This document shows positions 57,585 to 64,000 of a DNA stretch of 64,000 nucleotides, piece after piece. Position 1 is the stretch's first letter, and every line of letters begins with the position of its first letter. The position numbers and the translations under genes were made by a program. The notes under the pieces are model-generated. The model was not told the origin of the DNA, made no database searches, and saw nothing but the letters and a program-made list of their open reading frames with translations. Location of the stretch: the NCBI RefSeq assembly GCF_027359595.1, contig NZ_CP114783.1:1674001-1738000 (forward strand), in the 5' to 3' direction. This DNA comes from Prochlorococcus marinus str. MIT 0912 (GTDB taxonomy: Bacteria; Cyanobacteriota; Cyanobacteriia; PCC-6307; Cyanobiaceae).

Positions 57585-59300
57585 TTATTGATTGAACTCT
57601 GATAAATATTGATTGAACTTCATTTTAAACATTGTGTTACTATTAAATATTTTAATTGCTGGTTTCAAAAGATCTTGATAACTTTTCCAGCTAGATATTT
57701 CATTTTTGTTTATTATTTTTGAATTAAATTTATTTGTTATTTTTATTGTTGTTGGATCTAGATTAGGCTTTATATATTTAATGTCATTCTCCCATCCAAG
57801 CCAATTAAGAAGATGTTTTATTTCTTCTTCAGTATTTGTGACTAGATTATCATAATTCAGAAAATATACTTTAGAACTATACTTTTTTTTGTATTTTTCC
57901 ATTAAAGCATAAACTTCTATCCAAAGCTTTGCTGATTCATCTATAGAGCAGGAGTAAGTGTGCTTATTTCCCATATTCTTTTTATAGATTTCTTTGATGT
58001 TGTCTAAAGGATTTCTATAGCAATAAATAACCTTTGCTGTTTCTATTTCGCTGATAATTAAACCGTAATTGAATACATTTATTGGAATTGTTGCAGAAAT
58101 AAATTGTTTGCCAATATAATCAGCTTGTATATAATCATAATAGAGTTTTAATAAACTTGGATTAAGTGAATTTTCTTTTGCCTCTAGATATATTTTGATT
58201 GCTTTCTCTAGTGATGGGTTCTCTCCCAATTTTGTTAGTTTATTATTACAAGCAAGTATAGATTCAGTAATTGTTTTACCTGATCTTGGCATTCCGAATA
58301 TGAAAATTGGAATTGGAAAATTCCTAGTATAATTTAATAAAATTTTATTTTCTTGCAACTCTTGATCGAAAATATTTATATTACGTGTAATATCTAAATA
58401 ATCTGAACCATATATATTTCGGTTCAAGTTATTGGCTTTTTTTAGATATTTGGAAGCTTGTGAGAACTCATATTTTTCTTCTAGTATATTGGCCCTAGCG
58501 AAAAAAATATCAACCTGATCTTTTTCTCTTGAATGATTTAATATGCTTTCAGAGAAAAGTTTATCTTGCCATTTATTTTTATTATTTGAGGGATTAAGAG
58601 TTGATAGAGCAAAGTATGCTTTAACTAGATTAGGATTAAGTTCAATGGCTTTTAGTATTGATATTTCTGCTTGTTGAAACTTGCCAAGATCTTTTAATAT
58701 GTTTCCAAGATTATTGTGAGCAGCAGAGAAGTTAGGATTAAGTTCAATGGCTTTTAGCATTGATATTTCTGCCTGTTCTAATTTTCCTAGAACTCTAAAT
58801 ATATTTCCTAGATTATAATGAGCCTCTGTGAAATTAGGCTTGAGTTCAACTGCTTTGCGATAAGAGTTTTCAGCATCTTTAAATTTTCCGAGGTCTCTTA
58901 ATAAATTGCCTAGATTCGAATGAGCTTCTGCGTAATCAGGTTTGATTAAAATTGCTTTGCGATATGATAATTCTGCTTCTTCTAACTTGCCCACATCACT
59001 TAATATTATTCCCAGATTGGAATGAGCATTAGCGAAATTGGGATTGAGTTCAATTGCTTTACGAGTAGATGACTCTGCATCTTGATATTTTCCAAGATCT
59101 TTTAAAATGACTCCATAATTAGAAAAAACTCTGTGATCATTACATCCTTGATTTATTATCTGTTGATAATATTTTGTAGCTTCTTGAATATTTCCTTTTA
59201 GATGAAACTGAATTGCTTGATTGATTATTTTTTCTTTAGAATGTTTGGTTTTTTTATTGCTTTTCTTTTTAGATTTTTGCTGCTCTCCAAAGCCTTTCAT
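57585..59300 (-). CDS. TPR-repeat protein with C-terminal sulfotransferase domain
   Basis: About residues 25-220 are at least six 34-residue TPR units of the form NPNFANAHSNLGIILSDVGK, several nearly identical in sequence. From about residue 330 is a sulfotransferase: the PAPS-binding IFIFGMPRSGKTITESIL and, later, YCYRNPLDNIKEIYKKNM. Such proteins are common in picocyanobacteria and probably sulfate a protein or glycan on the cell envelope; the target is unknown. The ATG at 59300 (MKGFGEQQ, 571 aa) is preferred to a TTG at 59360. Confidence 0.83.
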   Translation of the reverse strand: MKGFGEQQKSKKKSNKKTKHSKEKIINQAIQFHLKGNIQEATKYYQQIINQGCNDHRVFSNYGVILKDLGKYQDAESSTRKAIELNPNFANAHSNLGIILSDVGKLEEAELSYRKAILIKPDYAEAHSNLGNLLRDLGKFKDAENSYRKAVELKPNFTEAHYNLGNIFRVLGKLEQAEISMLKAIELNPNFSAAHNNLGNILKDLGKFQQAEISILKAIELNPNLVKAYFALSTLNPSNNKNKWQDKLFSESILNHSREKDQVDIFFARANILEEKYEFSQASKYLKKANNLNRNIYGSDYLDITRNINIFDQELQENKILLNYTRNFPIPIFIFGMPRSGKTITESILACNNKLTKLGENPSLEKAIKIYLEAKENSLNPSLLKLYYDYIQADYIGKQFISATIPINVFNYGLIISEIETAKVIYCYRNPLDNIKEIYKKNMGNKHTYSCSIDESAKLWIEVYALMEKYKKKYSSKVYFLNYDNLVTNTEEEIKHLLNWLGWENDIKYIKPNLDPTTIKITNKFNSKIINKNEISSWKSYQDLLKPAIKIFNSNTMFKMKFNQYLSEFNQ

Positions 59301-59375
59301 ATTTAAAAATTTCAGGGTCTTTTCTTCTTTTGACCATAATATCTTTCTACCGACGTCCAAATTGCTGTTTTAGAA

Positions 59376-59406
59376 ATAAAAAAAGACCCCATTCAGGGGT
59401 CTTTGG
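59376..59406 (-). terminator. Terminator after the tRNA-Thr/tRNA-Tyr pair
   Basis: On the minus strand AAAGACCCC TGAAT GGGGTCTTTTTTT forms a 9-bp stem with a T-run, 34 bp past the tRNA-Thr 3' end. Confidence 0.8.
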
Positions 59407-59439
59407 CTCTACTTAGGTGCTCTTGGTAGAGGGTCTGAG

Positions 59440-59511
<72 letters not shown>

Positions 59512-59522
59512 TTGTGGAAAGA

Positions 59523-59604
59523 TGGGCCGGGTTGGATTTGAACCAACGTAGGCGTAGCCAGCGGATTTACAGTCCGCCCCCATTAACCACTCGGGCACCG
59601 ACCC
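59523..59604 (-). tRNA. tRNA-Tyr (GTA)
   Basis: An 82-nt class II tRNA on the minus strand: GGGTCGG/CCGGCCC acceptor with discriminator A, anticodon GTA in CTGTAAATC, a long variable arm, and TTCAAATCC. It lies 11 bp upstream of tRNA-Thr and is probably co-transcribed. Confidence 0.96.
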
Positions 59605-59712
59605 GATCCACTACGTGAGATTAACAGCAAATGGTGCCACTTTTCTCGAATTTGTTGGTCCTTTGAGGTCGGAATGGATACGATCGTGAAAGATGTTTAA
59701 TTTGTAAGCAAT

Positions 59713-60150
59713 ATGGATCTTTTACTTATTAATGGTCCGAATTTGAATCTTGTCGGAAAAAGGGAACCTTCTATTTATGGCTCGCAAACTTTAGAAGACA
59801 TTCAAGACGAGTTATTGACTTTTGCAAGTGAACTTGATGTAAGGCTTAAATTCTTTCAAAGTAATTCAGAAGGCGAGATGATTGATTGCATTCAAAATAG
59901 TGTTAGTTCCATTGACGGAATATTAATTAATGCAGGCGCTTATACGCATACCTCTATAGCTCTTAGAGATGCCTTATTAGGAGTTGCTATTCCTTTTGTT
60001 GAAATACATTTAAGTAATATTTATTCGAGAGAAGAATTTCGCCATAAATCATTCCTTTCAGATAAAGCATTGGGTTTGGTTTGTGGATTTGGATCAAATA
60101 GTTATCAACTTGCTTTGCAAGGTATGGTTTCTTATTTAAAGCGAGTGTGA
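59713..60150 (+). CDS. aroQ: 3-dehydroquinate dehydratase, type II
   Basis: AroQ catalyses step three of the shikimate pathway. The 145-aa protein begins [26 protein letters not shown], with the catalytic Arg and Tyr in KREPSIYG, and shows [17 protein letters not shown] and [21 protein letters not shown] (catalytic His). Length is standard for the dodecameric type II enzyme. It is first in the row aroQ-miaE-cobI. Confidence 0.97.
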   Translation: MDLLLINGPNLNLVGKREPSIYGSQTLEDIQDELLTFASELDVRLKFFQSNSEGEMIDCIQNSVSSIDGILINAGAYTHTSIALRDALLGVAIPFVEIHLSNIYSREEFRHKSFLSDKALGLVCGFGSNSYQLALQGMVSYLKRV

Positions 60151-60157
60151 GGTGCTT

Positions 60158-60772
60158 ATGGATAATTCAAAATCTAAATTTGTTGGGCAATCAAAGATTC
60201 GCTGGCTAATAAATGAGACTACTGAGGATTGGGTAGATCTTGCAATTTCTAATCCAATGGAAATACTTTTGGATCATGCACATTGTGAAAGAAAGGCTGC
60301 TGGAGTAGCGTTACAACTCATGTTTCGTTATGTAAGTGAACCAGGTCTGTCAGAGGTCCTAAGTCCATTAGCACGAGAGGAACTTGAACATTTTGAGAGG
60401 GTTTTATTTATTTTAAATGCTCGTGGAATAAAACTTCAAAAATTAGCCTCTCCTCCCTATGGAGCTATTCTTGCCAAAAATATTTGCAAAGATGAACCAT
60501 TACGAATGTTGGATAGCTTTCTCGTTGCTGGACTTATTGAGGCAAGGAGTCATGAAAGAATGAAATTATTGTCTATACATTCTCCTGATATTGAACTTCG
60601 TAATTTATACGCTGACCTACTAAAAAGCGAGGCTAGGCATTTTGGAATTTATTGGAAGTTGGCAGATGAACGTTTTGATCGAAATATTCTTACTACTAGG
60701 TTAGAAGAATTAGCTAAGGTTGAATCTGATGCTTTACTTGAAATGCATCATCAGCCAAGGATGCATAGTTAA
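60158..60772 (+). CDS. miaE: tRNA-(ms2io6A)-hydroxylase-like diiron protein
   Basis: MiaE hydroxylates the isopentenyl group of ms2i6A37 in tRNAs. The 204-aa protein has ferritin-like diiron motifs: MEILLDHAHCERKAAGVALQLM, REELEHFERVLFILNARG, GLIEARSHERMKLLS and KSEARHFGIYWKLADERF. The ATG at 60158 is chosen because GAGGTG lies ahead of it; a GTG six bases earlier is the alternative. It begins 7 bp after the aroQ stop. Confidence 0.88.
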   Translation: MDNSKSKFVGQSKIRWLINETTEDWVDLAISNPMEILLDHAHCERKAAGVALQLMFRYVSEPGLSEVLSPLAREELEHFERVLFILNARGIKLQKLASPPYGAILAKNICKDEPLRMLDSFLVAGLIEARSHERMKLLSIHSPDIELRNLYADLLKSEARHFGIYWKLADERFDRNILTTRLEELAKVESDALLEMHHQPRMHS

Positions 60773-60808
60773 TTGTCTTTTGTAAGTGGACAGAAGTTGC
60801 CCAATCAA

Positions 60809-61537
60809 ATGAAAGTTTTGACTATTACTGCCGTAGGACCGGGCGATCCATCTTTATTGACTCTGGCAGCAGTTGAGGCCATTCAAGAATCAACAGTTGT
60901 TTCTTATCCTGTATCTACCTTGGGCGGAGAAAGCCTTGCTGAAAAAATTGCTTCAAAATGGATAACCAAAGATAAAAAAAAATTGCCTTTACATTTTCCC
61001 ATGGTTAACGATCAGAACACTTTAAAAAGTGCATGGCGATTTGCTGGGAATGAATTAATGAAGATGGTTGGGAATGGTGAAAGAGTTGTTTTCCTTGCGC
61101 AAGGAGATATCTCTCTTTTTTCGACAGGCTCGTATCTTTCAAAGGAGTTAGAAAAATATCATCCAGAATGTGCTGTTAAATTAATTCCAGGAGTTACATC
61201 TTTTTCTGCAGCTGCCGCGAATAGTAAGTTTTCACTTGCTTTTCAAGATGAACAATTACTTGTATTACCCGTTCCAGACTCATATGAGGAGCTGAAGGTT
61301 GTTTTGTCTGATGCAGCGTCTAAAAAAAGGGTAGTTGTCTTGCTTAAACTTGGTAAAAAATGGGAATGGGTCCAACCTTTGCTTAAAGAACTTAATCTAA
61401 TAAACAAATCTATATTCGCAGAAAGAATAGGATTTTCAGATCAACAAATTCTCAGGGCATCTGATCTACCGGCAGGGACTAGGCCCTATTTCTCTTTATT
61501 GTTGATTAGACAAAGTTGGCCGTTGAGAATGCCTTAA
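60809..61537 (+). CDS. cobI: Precorrin-2 C20-methyltransferase
   Basis: CobI adds the C20 methyl group in corrin (cobalamin or pseudocobalamin) synthesis. The protein opens with ITAVGPGDPSLLTLAAVEAI, then VVSYPVSTLGGESLAEKIA, VVFLAQGDISLFSTGSYL and LIPGVTSFSAAAANS, all typical of the tetrapyrrole methylase family, with the CobI-type spacing. The ATG at 60809 (MKVLTITAVGPGDPS) is preferred to a TTG at 60773 that would directly abut the miaE stop. Confidence 0.9.
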   Translation: MKVLTITAVGPGDPSLLTLAAVEAIQESTVVSYPVSTLGGESLAEKIASKWITKDKKKLPLHFPMVNDQNTLKSAWRFAGNELMKMVGNGERVVFLAQGDISLFSTGSYLSKELEKYHPECAVKLIPGVTSFSAAAANSKFSLAFQDEQLLVLPVPDSYEELKVVLSDAASKKRVVVLLKLGKKWEWVQPLLKELNLINKSIFAERIGFSDQQILRASDLPAGTRPYFSLLLIRQSWPLRMP

Positions 61538-61543
61538 AACTTT

Positions 61544-62542
61544 TTAGTTGTATTTAATCAGTTCATCTTCGAGTAGTTTTATTGCGTCTTTTGGAGTACT
61601 TGCTCTAACTAATTTATGGCGGAGAGTAGATGCTCCTTGAAACCCCCTACAAGTCCAATTCATATGTTTCCTAGCAATCAAAAGGCCATGATCACCTTTC
61701 TTCGTAACTAACAATTTTAGGTGCTCTAAAGATAAACTGACTTTCATCTTTGCGTCAGGTGGTTTGAAAGTTTTTTGATTTTTAATTTCTTCATCAATTT
61801 GCCCAACAAGCCATGGAGCGCCCATACTTGCTCTTCCTATCATTATTCCATCGGCATTAGTAATCTCTAGGCATTCAATAGCATCTCGAGAGTTTTTAAT
61901 ATCACCATTAGCAATGACAGGAATATCTACTGACTTTTTGATTTTTGAAATAGCTTCCCAGTTGGCACATCCAGAAAACCCTTGCTTTCTCGTCCTTCCA
62001 TGTACAGTTATTAGTTGTGCCCCAGCCTCCTGTAGCCCTAAAGCAAAAGATACTGGATCACTTGTGGTTTCACACCAACCCAACCTTATTTTTACTGTTA
62101 AGGGAATTGATATAGCTTTTGAAACCTTTTTGACGATTAACTGAGCAAGCTCTGGCTCTTTTAATAGAGCACTTCCTCCTCCTTTCTTGGCAATTTTTTT
62201 TACTGGGCAACCCATATTTATATCTATAAGAAATGCACCAGATGACTCGGCTTTAATTGCAGCATCTATCATTGAATCTGGTCTATGGTCAAAAAGTTGA
62301 ACGCCAATTGGTCCACTTTCTTCTGAAAGTTCAATTACTTTCTCCTCCCCATGACCTAATTTCAGACTTTTAGCATTTACCATTTCGGTAAAAAGTAAAG
62401 CTTTTGGGGACCATCTACGAACAAATTTCCTGAATATTTGATCGCTTACACCTGCAAGTGGGGACTGAATAACCGGACACTCCAAAGATCTGGAAGTCCC
62501 ATTGCCTGATAAAAAAATTGGAGATAACTCTTTCATCTTCAA
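61544..62542 (-). CDS. tRNA-dihydrouridine synthase
   Basis: Dus enzymes reduce specific uridines of tRNA using FMN. The 332-aa protein contains SPLAGVSDQIFRKFVRRW, INMGCPVKKIAKKGGGSALL (catalytic Cys), LTVKIRLGW, ITVHGRTRKQGFSG, IPVIANGDIKN and GIMIGRASMGAPW. The group (DusA, B or C) is not assigned; features fit the DusB group best. It is convergent with cobI, 6 bp apart. Confidence 0.92.
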   Translation of the reverse strand: MKMKELSPIFLSGNGTSRSLECPVIQSPLAGVSDQIFRKFVRRWSPKALLFTEMVNAKSLKLGHGEEKVIELSEESGPIGVQLFDHRPDSMIDAAIKAESSGAFLIDINMGCPVKKIAKKGGGSALLKEPELAQLIVKKVSKAISIPLTVKIRLGWCETTSDPVSFALGLQEAGAQLITVHGRTRKQGFSGCANWEAISKIKKSVDIPVIANGDIKNSRDAIECLEITNADGIMIGRASMGAPWLVGQIDEEIKNQKTFKPPDAKMKVSLSLEHLKLLVTKKGDHGLLIARKHMNWTCRGFQGASTLRHKLVRASTPKDAIKLLEDELIKYN

Positions 62543-62560
62543 AGTAACTTTGGATTTATC

Positions 62561-62767
62561 TCAGTCATTACAAAAAAACAAAGTTTTATTTGTCTCACTG
62601 GTTTCTGAAAATAAGCAAAAAATACTTATTGATGATTTTAAGGAAATTGGTACTTGAAGAAAAGCTAGCAAAAGCAGAAGTATTGCTATTAAAGATGGTT
62701 TGTTAGTTAATGAATCCCTTTTGTTTTTGGTCAATCTTTTTAGGGATCTTTGATTTCTAAATTTCAT
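62561..62767 (-). CDS. Possible small membrane protein, 68 aa
   Basis: A basic N-terminus (MKFRNQRSLKRLTKNKRDSL) is followed by one hydrophobic segment (about residues 27-48) and a polar end. I do not recognise it. It sits between dus and der, divergent from der with about 96 bp between starts, and upstream of dus on the same strand. It has no overlap with another gene, but coding support is weak. Confidence 0.4.
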   Translation of the reverse strand: MKFRNQRSLKRLTKNKRDSLTNKPSLIAILLLLLAFLQVPISLKSSISIFCLFSETSETNKTLFFCND

Positions 62768-62863
62768 TTTGGAATTGAACTCTTAGCTCATACTTGTAGT
62801 ATGAAGAACTAATCTTGATTCTGACCTATAAAGGGTGAATAATCTTATGAAAGGTAGAGAAAT

Positions 62864-64000
62864 TTGGCGCTACCAATAGTCGCAATAATTGGACGCCCAA
62901 ATGTTGGGAAATCTACATTGGTGAATCGCTTATGTCAGAGCAGAGAAGCCATTGTTCATGATGAGCCAGGGGTAACTAGAGATCGAACTTATCAAGATGG
63001 ATTTTGGAGGGATAGAGACTTTAAAGTTGTGGATACTGGAGGCCTGGTTTTTGATGACGATAGTGAGTTTCTCCCTGAAATTAGAGAGCAAGCTAATCTT
63101 GCGCTTGAAGAAGCCGTAGTTGCATTGGTAATTGTTGATGGCCAAGAGGGAGTTACTACAGCTGATGAATCGATTGCGGAGTTTTTAAGGTCTCATTCTT
63201 GCCAAACAATAGTTGTGGTAAATAAATGTGAATCACCCGAACAAGGTTTAGCAATGGCTGCTGAGTTTTGGAAGCTTGGTCTTGGTGAGCCCTATCCAAT
63301 TTCTGCCATTCATGGTGTAGGGACAGGTGATCTGCTTGATCATGTGGTCAATTTGTTTCCCTCAAAAGATTTAGATGAAGTCAGTGATTCTCCTGTTCAA
63401 TTAGCTATTATTGGTAGGCCAAATGTTGGCAAGTCAAGTCTTCTTAATTCTATTTGTGGAGAGACAAGAGCAATTGTTAGTTCGATTAGGGGTACGACTC
63501 GAGATACGATTGATACTCGAATTACTCATCAGGGAAAACAATGGAAATTAGTTGATACGGCGGGAATACGTAGACGTAGAAGTGTTAATTATGGCCCTGA
63601 ATTTTTTGGTATTAATCGCAGTTTTAAGGCAATAGAAAGAAGTGATGTTTGTGTATTGGTTATAGATGCTTTGGATGGCGTCACAGAACAAGATCAGAGA
63701 CTTGCAGGTAGAATTGAGCAGGAAGGAAGAGCTTGTTTGATTGCCATTAATAAATGGGATGCTATCGAGAAAGATAGTCATACCATGTCTGCAATGGAAA
63801 AAGACATTCGTGCGAAACTGTATTTTCTTGACTGGGCCGAGATGATCTTTACATCTGCACTTACGGGGCAAAGAGTAGAAGGCATTTTTGCATTAGCTAC
63901 GTTGGCTGTTGATCAGAATAGAAGAAGGGTCAGCACCTCAGTAGTTAACGAGGTGCTGACAGAGGCATTGAAATGGAGAAGTCCTCCTACCACGAGAGGT
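62864..64000 (+). CDS. der: Ribosome-associated GTPase Der (EngA), 3' end outside window
   Basis: Der has two tandem G domains and is needed for 50S subunit assembly. The first is clear at the start: [29 protein letters not shown], and NKCE; the second begins [16 protein letters not shown] with [19 protein letters not shown] and NKWD. The frame is open to the right edge (379 codons), so the KH-like C-terminal domain is outside. The start is TTG, chosen because the P-loop should begin about ten residues in. Confidence 0.96.
   Translation, partial: MALPIVAIIGRPNVGKSTLVNRLCQSREAIVHDEPGVTRDRTYQDGFWRDRDFKVVDTGGLVFDDDSEFLPEIREQANLALEEAVVALVIVDGQEGVTTADESIAEFLRSHSCQTIVVVNKCESPEQGLAMAAEFWKLGLGEPYPISAIHGVGTGDLLDHVVNLFPSKDLDEVSDSPVQLAIIGRPNVGKSSLLNSICGETRAIVSSIRGTTRDTIDTRITHQGKQWKLVDTAGIRRRRSVNYGPEFFGINRSFKAIERSDVCVLVIDALDGVTEQDQRLAGRIEQEGRACLIAINKWDAIEKDSHTMSAMEKDIRAKLYFLDWAEMIFTSALTGQRVEGIFALATLAVDQNRRRVSTSVVNEVLTEALKWRSPPTTRG

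Overview
The window reads as a chromosomal segment of a low-light-adapted marine Prochlorococcus. The evidence is AT-rich, tightly packed DNA; photosystem II, photosystem I, cytochrome b6f and NDH-1 genes of cyanobacterial type; and a single phycoerythrin beta/alpha pair with its own lyase and linker genes but no phycobilisome core. The alpha chain is short and the PsbM is long-tailed, both as in Prochlorococcus. The assignment rests on gene content and order recognised by eye; no database search was run. No transposase, integrase, CRISPR array or insertion sequence was seen.

Layout. 0-8.3 kb: the 3' part of chlD (chlorophyll synthesis), an MCE/ABC lipid-transport pair, a YvcK-like protein, ndhC-K-J, then rubredoxin, ycf48, psbE, psbL and psbJ. 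psbF, which normally sits between psbE and psbL, is absent. 8.3-15.5 kb: mtnP, a flavoprotein-SelD fusion, cca, a UvrD/PcrA helicase and a small coiled-coil protein. 15.7-21.8 kb: the phycoerythrin cluster, with cpeB, cpeA, three HEAT-repeat lyase-type proteins (CpeZ, CpeF/MpeU-like, CpeY), CpeT, CpeS and a linker. 21.9-26.4 kb: a VTT membrane protein, two nucleotide-sugar enzymes, small ORFs, tRNA-Phe and a DUF2470 protein.

26.5-33.3 kb: sugar kinase, metK, HAD phosphatase, rpsA, nrdR, psbT and psbB, the last pair ending in a 58-bp perfect palindrome. 33.8-36.3 kb: psbM, a thioesterase, prmC, a TsaC/YrdC protein, a 52-aa membrane protein and tRNA-Thr. 36.4-41 kb: a probable minus-strand operon ctp, HD hydrolase, minC, minD, minE. 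41-43.7 kb: petB, petD and a GH100 invertase. 43.7-49.5 kb: a full rRNA operon (16S, tRNA-Ile, tRNA-Ala, 23S, 5S) with promoter, leader, ITS boxB/boxA and terminator. 49.5-55.5 kb: mutM, psaE, a cyanobacterial protein of unknown function, a LysM protein, an aldehyde dehydrogenase and a second VTT protein.

55.5-57.5 kb is an unusual island of very small genes and RNAs. It holds a 33-aa DUF4278 peptide, a Yfr2-family ncRNA, a second structured RNA whose loop carries the Yfr1-type ACTCCTCACAC motif and is complementary over 12 nt to the Yfr2 RNA, 56-, 61- and 20-aa ORFs, and a DUF1651 protein. 57.6-64 kb: a TPR-sulfotransferase, tRNA-Thr, tRNA-Tyr, aroQ, miaE, cobI, a dihydrouridine synthase and the 5' part of der.

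How it fits together: the window supplies much of the photosynthetic electron chain and its assembly factors, a reduced phycoerythrin with attachment enzymes, and housekeeping genes for translation, tRNA modification and division. The observations most worth checking are the missing psbF, the complementary RNA pair in the small-gene island, the palindrome overlapping the psbT stop codon, and the reduced alpha-phycoerythrin.
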